Positions 1 through 8,518 of a stretch of 42,889 nucleotides of DNA are shown in pieces; within the stretch, counting starts at the first letter, position 1; every line of letters starts with the position of its first letter. A program made the position numbers and the translations under genes. Source of the stretch: Mesobacillus boroniphilus JCM 21738 (GTDB lineage: Bacteria > Bacillota > Bacilli > Bacillales > Cytobacillaceae). Under the pieces are notes generated by a model, which made no database searches, was not told where the DNA came from, and worked only from the letters and a program-made list of their open reading frames with translations. The stretch is taken from the NCBI RefSeq assembly GCF_000517385.1, contig NZ_BAUW01000027.1, positions 1 to 42,889 on the forward strand, given 5' to 3'.

Positions 1-36
1 GAGGCGCTTGCGCTTTTTGTTCTTGGACAGAGGAAA
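1..36 (+). repeat. 3' end of an interspersed hairpin repeat, cut by the window edge
   Basis: The first bases (GAGGCGCTTGCGCTTTTTGT) are nearly identical to the 3' end of the short repeat copy at 14875-14994, including the following TTCT-GGA-AGAGGA. The window therefore opens inside another copy of the family also found at 2372-2610 and 8195-8437. Confidence 0.75.
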
Positions 37-197
37 TTCTACGGTTGTAGCCCTAGAGTATCAGGCAAGTCTAATTCATAATCCTCCTTTACCGCAAAAT
101 CTTCCCCATATTTTAAAACCCTTGCCTCAGTTTGTTAATAATTTGTTCATATTTTCTGGTTAAGATGAAGACAAGTTAGAAGCGAGGAGGAAAAACC

Positions 198-1399
198 ATG
201 AACGGATTTGAACAGCATTCCCGGTACCAGGAACCGGTGCCGGTCAAAAAATCAAATAAATTCAAAAGCATAATGTCCACTGTTATGGCTGGGGTAGTCG
301 GTTCGGCGATTACACTAGCGGCGGTGAATTTTACAGAAGCAGACGCAGGAAATCAGCTGCAGCCTCAAACGGAATCAGCTACAGATAGTAATTCAAATAT
401 CGTCACGACCCCAACTTCGACAAAAAGCTCTGGATCAATTGCTGATATCATTGAAACTTCTTCGAAATCAATTGTCGGCATCACCAATATCCAATCGCAA
501 AGCAGTCCATTCTCGCAAAGCCAGGGCAATGTTGAGAGCGGATCTGGTTCTGGGGTTATTTTTAAAAAAGAGGGCAAATATGCTTCATCGTCACAAACAA
601 CCATGTCATTGAAGGTGCTTCAAAGGTTGAGGTCTCCCTCTACAATGGAAAGAAAGTTGATGCAGAAGTCATCGGGGCAGACGCATTGACTGATTTAGCT
701 GTTGTCAAAATTGATGCCGCCAAAGCAGCGGATGTCATCGAATTTGGTGATTCATCTGTATTAAGGGCTGGGGACCAGGTGCTTGCCATCGGCAACCCGC
801 TTGGCCTCGACTTATCGCGGACAGTGACTCAGGGAATCGTTAGTGCCATAGACCGTTCGATTTCAGTTCCGACCTCTGCTGGGGAATGGGAAATGAACGT
901 GATCCAGACGGACGCGGCCATCAATCCGGGCAACAGCGGCGGCGCGTTAATCAATACAGACGGTAAAGTAATTGGCATCAACAGCTTGAAAATATCACAA
1001 AATGGCGTGGAAGGCCTCGGGTTTGCGATTCCGAGCAATGAAGCTTTGCCAATCGTCAACCAGCTGATTGAAAAAGGAAAAGTGGAACGTCCTTATTTGG
1101 GTGTAAGCCTTGCAGACTTGGCGCGAATTCCTGATATGTATCTCGACAACCTGCCAGAGAACTTGGATTCAGGTACGATGGTTACCTATGTTGACCCTAA
1201 TTCTGCGGCTGCAGAAGCAGGACTCAAGGAACAGGATGTCATCGTCGGGATCAATGATGAAAAAGTAGAAAATGCAAGTGATCTCAGGAGATATATGTAT
1301 ACAAAACTTCAAAATGGCGACAGTGTCGAATTGAAAATATACCGTGATGGCAAGCAGCAAACTTTAAAGGTAGCATTGTCTGCTGCTAACGCAGAATAA
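198..1399 (+). CDS. htrA: HtrA/DegP-type trypsin-like serine protease with PDZ domain (one-base frameshift)
   Basis: Membrane-anchored quality-control protease that degrades misfolded proteins at the outer face of the cytoplasmic membrane. The repaired protein is about 400 aa: short cytoplasmic N-terminus, one membrane segment (about residues 22-45), Ser/Thr-rich linker, GSGSGV strand, then the triad His136 (VTNNHVIEG), Asp166 (TDLAVVKID) and Ser247 (PGNSGGAL), and a C-terminal PDZ domain (about 285-390). A base is missing near 584-586: the first frame runs to 689 without the His motif, and the -1 frame supplies it and reads to 1399. The start at 198 follows AGCGAGGAGG at good spacing. The next gene, a PrsA-like foldase, begins 13 bases downstream, so this looks like a secretion-stress unit. 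Paralogues (HtrA, HtrB, HtrC) cannot be separated here. Confidence 0.9.
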
Positions 1400-1412
1400 A
1401 TGGAGGCAAATA

Positions 1413-2291
1413 ATGATTTCTATTATGAAAAATAATAAATTCTTAATGATATTTACAGCAGTTTTCTTAGGACTTCTCCTGATTTTTGCGACAGCTTTTA
1501 ACAAAACAGAAACTGCAGCGAGCATTGATGGGGAGAAAATCACGAAGGATGAATTGAACACGAAATTAGCGGAAATGTATGGTGCAGATATATTGGATAC
1601 ATTGATCACTAACAAAGTAATTGAAATGGAAGCCTCTAAGGAAAAGGTAAAAGTGACAGGGAATGAGATAGATGAGGAGTTAACAAAATTGCAGGAATCA
1701 TATGGCGGTGAAGAAGCATTTGCTTCGGCACTTGAGCAAAACCAGGTTTCAATGGACAGAATCAGGGAGGATATCGAAATTTATTTGCTTGCGGAAAAAT
1801 TAATCGGACCTTCTATCGATGTGACTGAAGAAGAGATGAAGACATATTTCGAAGAAAATAAAGATTCTTTCGACCAAGAGGAACAGGTGAAGACGAGCCA
1901 TATATTGGCAGAAGATGAGGCGACGGCCAAGAAGGTCAAGAAAGAGATTGATAATGGAAATGATTTTGCTGAATTGGCAAAAGAATATTCAACAGATTCA
2001 AGCAATGCTGATAACGGTGGAGACCTCGGTTTTTTCGGAAAGGGAGAAATGGCAGAGGAATTCGAGAAGGCAGCTTTCGCATTGGAAATCGATGCAATCA
2101 GTGAGCCAGTAAAAACAGAGTTTGGCTACCATATCATCATGCTTGTTGATAAAAAAGCAGCGAAGGCCGCAGAGTTTGTTGACCACAAGGAAGAAATTAA
2201 GGATCTATTATTCGACCAGAAGATCCAGGCCGCGTACCCAAACTGGCTGGAGGAGAAAAAAGCAGAATATGAAATTAAAAGTTATCTATAG
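1413..2291 (+). CDS. PrsA-like peptidyl-prolyl isomerase (parvulin foldase)
   Basis: A 292-aa extracytoplasmic foldase expected to help exported proteins fold after Sec translocation. It has a hydrophobic N-terminal segment (about residues 10-28), a SurA/PrsA-like N-terminal chaperone region, and a PpiC parvulin domain at about 138-245 (KTSHILAEDE, GGDLGFFGKGEMAEEFEKA, TEFGYHIIML). Unlike classical PrsA there is no lipobox cysteine after the hydrophobic segment (FATAFNKTE), so it is probably held by an uncleaved anchor or released. The start at 1413 follows TGGAGGCAAATA. A second Met at 1425 is possible. It directly follows the HtrA-type gene and is closed by a strong terminator, which suggests one transcript for protease and foldase. 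Confidence 0.85.
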   Translation: MISIMKNNKFLMIFTAVFLGLLLIFATAFNKTETAASIDGEKITKDELNTKLAEMYGADILDTLITNKVIEMEASKEKVKVTGNEIDEELTKLQESYGGEEAFASALEQNQVSMDRIREDIEIYLLAEKLIGPSIDVTEEEMKTYFEENKDSFDQEEQVKTSHILAEDEATAKKVKKEIDNGNDFAELAKEYSTDSSNADNGGDLGFFGKGEMAEEFEKAAFALEIDAISEPVKTEFGYHIIMLVDKKAAKAAEFVDHKEEIKDLLFDQKIQAAYPNWLEEKKAEYEIKSYL

Positions 2292-2303
2292 TTAGTTATT
2301 GAG

Positions 2304-2332
2304 CCTCTGCAGCGTTTTGCAGAGGGTTTTTT
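2304..2332 (+). terminator. Rho-independent terminator after htrA-prsA-like genes
   Basis: Perfect 8-bp stem CCTCTGCA / TGCAGAGG with a 6-base loop, followed by GTTTTTT. Confidence 0.9.
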
Positions 2333-2371
2333 ACTGGATAAGAAAGCATAAATTTATCCACTTAGATTAGT

Positions 2372-2610
2372 GTCTAGCTCCAGCGCCTAGCCCCTCGAGA
2401 CGCTTGTCTAGTGTCGCCTCCTAGAAACTCCGAAACTTCAACTCCGCCGGCAGAAGCAAAAAACGCTTCTTTGTCGGAGTCTCCAGTTTCTGCGTTTCTT
2501 GACAGTCGGCTATACTTTTCGATTTCGGTCCGCCCGATGAAGTCAAAGAGCGACTTCACCGGTCGGTCCTCCAGCGCTTGTCGGGGCTGAACAAGGCGCT
2601 TGCGCTTTTC
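2372..2610. repeat. Interspersed nested-hairpin repeat, long copy A
   Basis: About 240 bp, close to identical to 8195-8437. The ends are complementary (AGCGCCTAGCCCC near the left end; GGGGCTGA..AGGCGCT near the right end). Inside are AGAAACT...AGTTTCT, ACTCCG...CGGAGT around GAAGC/GCTTC, and GAAGTCAAAGAGCGACTTC. No transposase, target duplication or good coding signal. A short form lacking the middle lies at 14875-14994. Confidence 0.85.
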
Positions 2611-2922
2611 TTAATGAAGAATGCCGCGAATTATAAAAATTCTAAAATTATTTAGTTGCAGGTCAAGTTTCCTTTGCGATAAACTGTTTACCAAAGGAAA
2701 CTTTTTAATCCAAATGCATATATTATTTTTACAGATGGAGTCCTGCACCCTAAAAGTTGACCAAAGGAAACATTTTAGTATCCAACCATCATTTAGTCAT
2801 AAAAATGCCAAAAGTTTCGTTCATGAAACAAATTTCGTGTTGTGGCATAAATTAAAGATTATTGTTTCCTTTTGAAAAATTCTTTGGGCAGGCTCAAAAT
2901 TGATATTCAAAGGAGAAAAAAA
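2611..2922 (+). promoter_or_regulatory. Leader of the ZIP transporter with repeated GGAAAC palindromes
   Basis: No credible gene. It holds four copies of one half-site: GTTTCCTTTG (2667-2676) and CAAAGGAAAC (2692-2701) form a 12-bp inverted repeat AAGTTTCCTTTG / CAAAGGAAACTT followed by T's. CCAAAGGAAAC recurs at 2761-2771 in a similar context (GTTGACCAAAGGAAAC), and GTTTCCTTTTG lies at 2864-2874. GTTTC-N6-GAAAC lies near 2815-2830. These look like operator sites for a metal or other regulator. The half-site resembles the AAGGAAAC half of MntR boxes as I recall them, but the spacing differs. Confidence 0.5.
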
Positions 2923-3732
2923 ATGACAGAGGAAATTTTATTCGCATTTGCTTTGACACTGTTTGCAGGTCTTGCCACTGGAATCGGCAGCATTCTTGCC
3001 TTTTTCACATCGCGGACCAATACAAAATTTCTTTCAATTGCACTTGGGTTTTCAGCAGGTGTGATGATTTATGTATCGATGATTGAAATCTTCGTCAAAG
3101 CGAAGGATTCCCTCGTTTCTGCGATGGGCGTGCAATTAGGCAACTGGGCAACGGTCGGCGGTTTTTTCGCGGGTATCCTGTTAATTGCCTTGATCGATAA
3201 GTTCATACCAAAGCAGGGAAATCCTCATGAACTGAAAAAAGTCGAGGATATGAATCCTCCTTCAAAACCTGCCGAAGATGCTGCCCTGTTGAAAATGGGG
3301 ACATTCACAGCTCTCGCGATAGGGATACACAATTTCCCTGAAGGAATTGCAACCTTCACCTCGGCCATCCAGGATCCGGCTCTGGGTGTGGCAATTGCCA
3401 TCGCGATTGCCATCCACAACGTTCCTGAGGGAATTGCCGTTTCCGTACCGGTCTATTTTGCGACTGGCGATAAGAAGAAAGCCTTTAAACTATCATTTCT
3501 GTCAGGTCTATCCGAACCAATAGGCGCACTTGCAGCATATCTATTCTTAATGCCATTCCTGAATGACATTATGTTTGGCGTCATTTTCGCTGCAGTAGCT
3601 GGCATCATGGTATTCATCTCACTCGATGAATTACTGCCGGCGGCAAAAAAATATGATGAATCACATCTAGCAATTTACGGTTTAATTGCTGGGATGGCAG
3701 TAATGGCCGTCAGCTTACTGCTTTTTATTTAA
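2923..3732 (+). CDS. zupT: ZIP-family divalent metal transporter, ZupT-like
   Basis: A 269-aa inner-membrane transporter for zinc or related divalent metals. It has about eight hydrophobic segments and the paired ZIP signatures in TM4 and TM5, HNFPEG (about 137-142) and HNVPEG (about 166-171), whose His and Glu residues form the metal path. A variable loop of about 30 residues rich in charged residues and Pro precedes TM4. Length matches ZupT. The ATG at 2923 has AAAGGAG upstream; an in-phase start farther up would add a non-conserved basic stretch. It stands alone between a palindrome-rich leader and a strong terminator, consistent with single-gene metal regulation. Metal specificity cannot be told from sequence. 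Confidence 0.9.
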   Translation: MTEEILFAFALTLFAGLATGIGSILAFFTSRTNTKFLSIALGFSAGVMIYVSMIEIFVKAKDSLVSAMGVQLGNWATVGGFFAGILLIALIDKFIPKQGNPHELKKVEDMNPPSKPAEDAALLKMGTFTALAIGIHNFPEGIATFTSAIQDPALGVAIAIAIAIHNVPEGIAVSVPVYFATGDKKKAFKLSFLSGLSEPIGALAAYLFLMPFLNDIMFGVIFAAVAGIMVFISLDELLPAAKKYDESHLAIYGLIAGMAVMAVSLLLFI

Positions 3733-3768
3733 AATACAAGTGCACAATATCCTATTATTTTCCAATGT

Positions 3769-3805
3769 AAAAGAGTGACCTGTCAAAAAATGGTCACTCT
3801 TTTTA
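3769..3805. terminator. Terminator after the ZIP transporter
   Basis: AAAAGAGTGACC / GGTCACTCTTTT, a 12-bp perfect stem with an 11-base loop and T-tract. The A-rich 5' arm would let it work in both directions. Confidence 0.9.
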
Positions 3806-3842
3806 GTTCCATTGATATTGGGAAAATTTTAAAACAGTACTA

Positions 3843-3877
3843 TTTACATGTGACATTTATGTAAACGTGCATATACT
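3843..3877 (+). promoter_or_regulatory. Promoter and operator-like palindrome for the subtilisin gene
   Basis: GTGACA (3850-3855), a 16-bp spacer and TATACT (3872-3877) give a good sigma-A promoter. The -35 lies inside the inverted repeat TTTACAT-N9-ATGTAAA (3843-3865), so a repressor or activator could control it. The regulator is unknown. Confidence 0.55.
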
Positions 3878-3992
3878 CCTGATTCTAAAGACTCAAAAAT
3901 GAATAGTTTAGCATATTGTTAATATCAGAATATTTCAAATATAATAGATTTTGTAATATCCGCAACACCATAAAATGCAGAGGAGTGGTTGA

Positions 3993-5233
3993 ATGAAAAA
4001 GAAGAAAGTACTAGGAGCCGCACTATTAAGCATGACAATGGGTTTATCCATGTTTACGGCTGGGGCATTTGGCCAGGCACCAGAGGCACAGGATTCTTAC
4101 CGGGTATTAATTCAGGGTCCGAAAGCTGAACAAGCTAAGGCAAAGGATCAGTTCGGTACAAGATGGGATTTCGGGGCGAACGGTTTTACAACAACTGTTA
4201 ATGCCAAGCAATACCAGGCACTCTTGAAAAATAAGACCCTTTATGTAGAAACCGTTTCCCAGGTACAGCTGGAAGCCAAGCCGGGTGCTGATGCTCAGGC
4301 TGTTCCTTCAGACCGTACACCATGGGGGATGGAAGCAATCTATAATGATAGTAATCTTCAAGCTACATCTGGCGGTGGTGGCGTCAAGGTAGCGGTTCTC
4401 GATACTGGTGTCAATGTTGCCCATGCAGACTTAACCGGCAGCGATGAGCAATGTAAGGATTTTACTAACCGCAGATCACCATTGGTTAATGGATCTTGTT
4501 CAGATAAGAATGGTCATGGAACTCATGTTGCAGGTACTGTCCTGGCGCATGGAGGATCTGGCCAGGGAATTTACGGGGTAGCACCTGAAGCAGACCTTTG
4601 GGCTTACAAGGTTCTGAATGACCAGGGCTCAGGCTATTCCGATGATATCGCCGGCGCTATCCAGCATGCGGCAGACGAAGCGGTCCGCACTGGTTCCAAC
4701 GTGGTCATTTCAATGTCACTTGGATCAAGCAGCAAGAGCACGCTGATTGCCGATGCGGTGGATTATGCATATGGAAAAGGCGTACTAGTAGTTGCAGCGG
4801 CTGGAAACAGCGGACCTAACGCCAATACAATTGGTTATCCAGGTGCCCTTGTCAATGCAGTAGCAGTTGCAGCTTTAGAAGATGTTCAGGAAAACGGTAC
4901 ATACCGTGTCGCTGACTTCTCATCCCGCGGAAACCCTTCTACGGATGGTGACTTTGTCATCCAGGAGCGTGATGTGGAACTGTCTGCACCAGGAAGAGCA
5001 ATCGAATCAACCTGGTTTGACGGATCGTATAATACAATCAGCGGTACTTCAATGGCAACTCCGCACGTTTCAGGTTGGCAGCGAAGATTTGGGCAGCAAA
5101 TCCAAGCATGAGCCATACACAGCTTCGTGCTGAGCTTCAGAACCGTGCAAAAGCTAACGACATCCTTGGCGGATCAGGAGCAGCATCTGGTGATGACTAT
5201 GCTTCAGGCTTTGGATTCCCGCGTGTGAAGTAA
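3993..5233 (+). CDS. Secreted subtilisin-like alkaline protease, S41/sphericase type (one-base frameshift)
   Basis: Secreted S8 endopeptidase, about 413 aa when repaired. It has a signal peptide (about 1-27), an inhibitor-type propeptide (about 35-95), then a catalytic domain with Asp137 (VAVLDTGV), His175 (NGHGTHVAG), oxyanion-region Asn in AAAGNSGP and Ser353 (GTSMATPHVSG). Cys154 and Cys169 (EQCKDF, GSCSDK) sit where subtilisin S41 and sphericase carry a disulfide, and much of the mature sequence follows that cold-active family from memory. A T is missing at about 5075: the written frame stops at 5111, while the restored frame gives LAAKIWAANPSMSHTQLRAE and ends with YASGFGFPRVK at 5233. 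The triad is upstream of the break. The start follows AGAGGAGTGG. Monocistronic between its promoter and terminator. Confidence 0.9.
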
Positions 5234-5243
5234 ATATAGTATG

Positions 5244-5283
5244 AAAAACCGCTTGATCGACGGTCGATTGAGCGGTTTTTTTG
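5244..5283 (+). terminator. Terminator after the subtilisin gene
   Basis: A 17-bp stem (5244-5260 with 5264-5280, two G-U pairs) around a 3-base loop, with A's on the 5' side and TTTTTTTG after. Works for + and possibly also for - transcription. Confidence 0.9.
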
Positions 5284-5293
5284 TTTCTTTCGT

Positions 5294-5381
5294 GATAAAT
5301 GGAAGGGGACTCGACAGGAGGTAGGCTGATTTGCAGCGATAAATGGAAGGGGACTCGACAGGAGGTAGGCTGATCTGCACA
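5294..5381. repeat. 44-bp tandem duplication
   Basis: GATAAATGGAAGGGGACTCG begins at 5294 and again at 5338. The units continue through GGAGGTAGGCTGAT with one visible difference near the end (TTTGCA / TCTGCA). Probably a recent slippage duplication just past the terminator. No coding signal. Confidence 0.85.
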
Positions 5382-5448
5382 TGAAAGGACCTCCGCATTT
5401 TGCTGAATAATTCTGCGAACTGGAAAAAAGTGCTCGGAATTTCCAGTT

Positions 5449-5563
5449 CGCCAATAAAATTCGATTTTAGCCAATAAGTAAGTGGAAATTGCCAATAAAT
5501 TTATTTTTTCGCCAATATAAATTGAAAATCGCCAATAAAATTGTGAAAACCGCCAATAAAATG
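5449..5563 (+). repeat. Phased short-repeat array 1, core CGCCAATAAAA, about 20-bp period
   Basis: GCCAATA occurs at 5450, 5470, 5491, 5511, 5531 and 5552: spacings 20, 21, 20, 20, 21. Between cores are A/T-rich variable bases. It lies 3' of the subtilisin gene in that gene's sense orientation, past its terminator. Confidence 0.85.
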
Positions 5564-5638
5564 ATTCAAGTATGAAAAAGGGTAGTAACTTGGATTAAAA
5601 ACTAGACTTGAACATGCCTATTCACATAAAAGAAAAGA

Positions 5639-5731
5639 TTTTATAGCGAAAATTTTAATTTTATAGCGACTTTCTGATTTTTATAGCGAGTTTTTCGTTT
5701 TTATAGCGAAAAATTCATTTTTATAGCGAAT
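5639..5731 (-). repeat. Phased short-repeat array 2, core TCGCTATAAAA, exact 20-bp period
   Basis: On the + strand TTATAGCGA occurs at 5641, 5661, 5681, 5701 and 5721, exactly 20 bp apart, with nine variable bases between cores. Read on the minus strand the core is TCGCTATAAAA, the sense orientation for the CAP-domain gene whose 3' end lies just to the right. Confidence 0.85.
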
Positions 5732-5761
5732 TGGAAATTATCCGAGATTTTTTCCAGCAGT

Positions 5762-5793
5762 AAAAAAGAAACCGAGCCAGAGTGACTCGGTTC
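5762..5793 (-). terminator. Terminator of the CAP-domain gene
   Basis: On the minus strand AACCGAG-N9-CTCGGTT (5770-5776 with 5786-5792), overlapping the stop codon, followed by TTTCTTTTTTA. Confidence 0.85.
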
Positions 5794-6934
5794 AAAACTT
5801 TTTCTTACTATAAAAATTCTCGGTAAAATAAGGCTCATGTTTCGGACCGAACGCGACACCGACACCGAGCAGCTTAAAGACAGATTTCAGGATATTTTCA
5901 CGGTGGCCGAGCGAGTTCATCAGTCCTTCGTGGGCAAAGATGCTGCTGAACTGTCCATACGCAAGATTCTCCCCAGCAACCGAAAATGCAATATCATCCT
6001 CTTCCATCCTGTCAAAAGGCGATTGGCCTTCGGGATTCGTGTGGCTGAAAAACGAGTTTTCCGCCATATCGGCACTGTGCTTTCTGGCAGTCACTCTCAC
6101 CTCGTCATCCCAGGTAAGAATGCCAAGACCGTGCGCCAACCTTGAAGCATTGGTCAGGTCAAACAGCTGGTATTCAAACCCTTCCTTCAATGCCTCACTG
6201 GCCTCCGTATAAAAGCCTGCCTTACTTTGTTCCAGTTTTTCGCTGACCATCTGGATTGCCGTCACGGTGTTGTTCTTATGTTTATCATAAAAAACCGTCA
6301 CGTAGCTGTCATCCATATTATAGACGTCATAATCCTGGTCTTTTTGGAACTGATAATAGACAAGTCCTTTCCTGATCTCGCTAAGTGGTTCCCCAAGCGC
6401 CTGACGGACTGCGTCTTTTGAAGCACCATACTTGATTCCATTTTTAGCCGCAATCAAATCCTGGTTTGTGTAGAGAGCATTCACAGCTCCTTCTTTACTG
6501 TAGGAAACCATGATGAAGTTTTGGAAATTCTCATGATAAGCATTCCATTCTGTTCCGTACTCGTTTACGGAAACACGTTTCGGTGTGCCAAGCTGAGCTT
6601 CTACTTCAACCCTCGCATCGCCAATGCCAATATTATGGATGGTGAATGTTTTCTCAGAAGGTGTTTCCAGCTCTGGTTTAGCCACTTTTGGCAGGAGGTT
6701 TTGCTCATCCTGCGTCAATTCTTCCTTTTTCTCATTAAGCTGCCAGATCAGCTGATTAATCCCGCTGTTCACCGTTTCCAACGCTTTGCTGAGCTCGAGA
6801 TTTTCTTTTAACTTTTCTATTTCAGTATTTATATTGTGAAGATCTTTTTCATTCGTTAAAAATGGCCATGCAAAGTAAAGCAGTGCTCCTAAAATTAAAA
6901 GTGGAAATAAACGTCTCAAGGGTTTTCTCACCAT
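5792..6934 (-). CDS. CAP-domain protein with CAP-associated N-terminal domain, YlbC-like
   Basis: A 380-aa membrane-tethered extracytoplasmic protein. It has an N-terminal membrane segment (about residues 8-27), a coiled-coil-like charged stretch (about 30-75), a CAP-associated domain (about 95-225, IGDARVEVEAQLGTPKR and a second copy-like GASKDAVRQALGEPLSE) and a C-terminal CAP/SCP domain (about 250-372). The CAP signatures are HSADMAENSFFSHTNPEG, AGENLAYG and HRENILKSVFKLLGVGVA, with the conserved His and Glu. Biochemical role in Bacillus is not established. The start ATG at 6934 has AAGGAACTAAGG upstream; GTG three bases later is equally placed. It is transcribed towards the subtilisin gene, with phased arrays between. 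Confidence 0.85.
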   Translation of the reverse strand: MVRKPLRRLFPLLILGALLYFAWPFLTNEKDLHNINTEIEKLKENLELSKALETVNSGINQLIWQLNEKKEELTQDEQNLLPKVAKPELETPSEKTFTIHNIGIGDARVEVEAQLGTPKRVSVNEYGTEWNAYHENFQNFIMVSYSKEGAVNALYTNQDLIAAKNGIKYGASKDAVRQALGEPLSEIRKGLVYYQFQKDQDYDVYNMDDSYVTVFYDKHKNNTVTAIQMVSEKLEQSKAGFYTEASEALKEGFEYQLFDLTNASRLAHGLGILTWDDEVRVTARKHSADMAENSFFSHTNPEGQSPFDRMEEDDIAFSVAGENLAYGQFSSIFAHEGLMNSLGHRENILKSVFKLLGVGVAFGPKHEPYFTENFYSKKKF

Positions 6935-7143
6935 CCTTAGTTCCTTATCACCAATATACCCATTAATACTTGATTAAAAAAGCATACTAGCTTGGTGACG
7001 GGGCAAACTTTCTATAGTAAAACTATCCAGAGTCAGTATATGTGAAGTTATTCACATAATGTTCAAAACTCAGCTGCTAATATCTTATGATTCAGTAGTA
7101 TTATTACTATCTAGATAGTGTTTATATGCCAGGAGGTTTTATA

Positions 7144-8118
7144 GTGAAAAAACTGTTACAAATCATCATTGGATTAGGACTTATTCTGACCCCTTTTTAT
7201 ACAAATGCTCACGTAAAGTGGTTTACCGAAGTTGCGCCAAAGAAAGAAAGTATTGAAAATATATTATCGCCGTTATTTATGGGCCTTGCCTTACTGGCGG
7301 CAGTTGTTCTCGCTTCATTGACTATAATTATTCCAAAAATGGCTCAAATGCCGCTGATCAAAAAGTGGGATGACTTCCTTTCAGGCTTCCGGAAATATTC
7401 CAGATATTTATTGAAATACGGAACGGCAGTCGCCTTGATCATCCAGGTCACAAATGGTACCTTGTTTGCACCAGAGTTCCAGTTGGACAGCATCTTGATG
7501 ACGGTTCTAGCGTGGATCACGATTGGCCTGCTCCTTGTTCCGCATCATATCGCAACAAAATTAGGGGCATCCATTTTACTGGTCCTATTCATAATGGTCA
7601 CTGTAAAGCATGGTATATTCTATATGCTTGATTACGGTTTTTATGTAGCAATTATCGGCGTCCTGCTTGTTGGCAGCACTAAGCTTGAGAACGTCGGCTT
7701 CCCGTTCCTGTATTTGGGGACAGGACTTTCATTATGCTGGGTCGCCGTTGAAAAATGGGTGTACCCAACCATGTCGCTCGATATCGTCGCAAACCATCAG
7801 GTACCTACCTTCGGCTTTGAACCAGCAGCCTTCATCGTCATGGCCGCTTTTGTTGAATTTGTGGTCGGCTATTTGCTGGTAGTCGGTATCTTGAATCGAG
7901 TGCTGGGATTTGTCGTCACCACCATCTTTATTTTAACAACGATGCTATTCGGATTTACAGAAATAATCGGCCATTTTATGATCCATATTGTCTTGATCAT
8001 CTTCATCATCGAAGGCGTATCCTTTTATAATCCGCCTATTAAAATGCACAAAACAAGAGTGGACCAATTCGTCTTTATATTCTTGAATTTCATTTTCTCT
8101 TATCGACATTTGTTTTGA
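7144..8118 (+). CDS. Polytopic membrane protein with AHVKWF motif, possibly DoxX-like
   Basis: A 324-aa integral membrane protein with a signal-like N-terminus (LLQIIIGLGLILTPFYTNA) followed directly by HVKWFTEV, then about eight hydrophobic segments. I recognise the HVKWF start from a family of uncharacterised bacterial membrane proteins, loosely DoxX-like, but cannot give a function. The GTG at 7144 is preferred because AGGAGG lies at 7131-7136; the ATG at 7126 is upstream of that site and would encode the SD itself. The last 15 or so residues (FVFIFLNFIFSYRHLF) are hydrophobic-aromatic and may be altered by a local indel. It is followed by a terminator and is not in an operon with kynU. 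Confidence 0.7.
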   Translation: MKKLLQIIIGLGLILTPFYTNAHVKWFTEVAPKKESIENILSPLFMGLALLAAVVLASLTIIIPKMAQMPLIKKWDDFLSGFRKYSRYLLKYGTAVALIIQVTNGTLFAPEFQLDSILMTVLAWITIGLLLVPHHIATKLGASILLVLFIMVTVKHGIFYMLDYGFYVAIIGVLLVGSTKLENVGFPFLYLGTGLSLCWVAVEKWVYPTMSLDIVANHQVPTFGFEPAAFIVMAAFVEFVVGYLLVVGILNRVLGFVVTTIFILTTMLFGFTEIIGHFMIHIVLIIFIIEGVSFYNPPIKMHKTRVDQFVFIFLNFIFSYRHLF

Positions 8119-8139
8119 TTTATTATCGATTTGCTTAAG

Positions 8140-8166
8140 CAGCCTCATGGGGCTGTTTTTCTTTTT
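8140..8166 (+). terminator. Terminator after the HVKWF membrane protein
   Basis: CAGCC / GGCTG stem (8140-8144, 8151-8155) followed by TTTTTCTTTTTG. Confidence 0.7.
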
Positions 8167-8194
8167 GTAAAAAAGGGATTTAACACTTCGAGAA

Positions 8195-8437
8195 GTGTCC
8201 AGCTGCAGCGCCTAGCCCCTCGAGTCGCTTGTCTAGTGGCGCCTCCTAGAAACTCCGAAACTTCAACTCCGCCGGCAGAAGCAAAAAGCGCTTCTTTGTC
8301 GGAGCCTCCAGTTTCTGCGTTTCTTGACAGTCGGCTATACTTTTCGATTTCGATCCGCCCAATGAAGTCAAAGAGCGACTTCACTGGTCGGCTCTCCAGC
8401 GCTTGTCGGGGCTGACCAAGGCGCTTCCGCATTTCTT
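8195..8437. repeat. Interspersed nested-hairpin repeat, long copy B
   Basis: Nearly identical to 2372-2610 over its whole length, same orientation, with scattered substitutions. It sits between the preceding terminator and the kynU promoter region, ending about 18 bases before the likely -35. Confidence 0.9.
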
Positions 8438-8454
8438 AATTATCAGACCTTTTG

Positions 8455-8484
8455 TTGACGCTTGCTTCTGTTCTTTGTTACGAT
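8455..8484 (+). promoter_or_regulatory. Candidate kynU promoter
   Basis: TTGACG (8455-8460), 18-bp spacer, TACGAT (8479-8484), about 35 bases upstream of the start. The -10 match is moderate. Confidence 0.45.
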
Positions 8485-8518
8485 TTCTCTAGTTGCAAAT
8501 GGAATGGGAGAGATGATG

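Noticed and set aside
2374-2559. Minus-strand ORF inside repeat copy A, also open in copy B
   Set aside because: It is conserved only because the DNA repeat is; no ribosome site, and it is missing from the short form.
2621-2875. 84-codon + strand ORF upstream of the ZIP transporter
   Set aside because: No ribosome site and odd composition; the stretch is explained by the repeated GGAAAC palindromes.
5154-5495. Overlapping minus-strand ORFs across the subtilisin end and the 44-bp duplication
   Set aside because: Shadows of the subtilisin C-terminus and of duplicated DNA; repeated peptide arises from the tandem repeat.
5449-5731. CRISPR-like array
   Set aside because: Cores are about 10 bp with 9-10-bp variable gaps, far too short for repeats and spacers, and no cas genes are seen.
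5449-5731. Replication iterons
   Set aside because: Different families occur at several sites, no replication gene or DnaA boxes are nearby, and they sit 3' of unrelated genes.
8462-8518. Longer N-terminus for kynureninase
   Set aside because: The added hydrophobic residues do not match the family and would cover the likely promoter; the ribosome site favours 8519.
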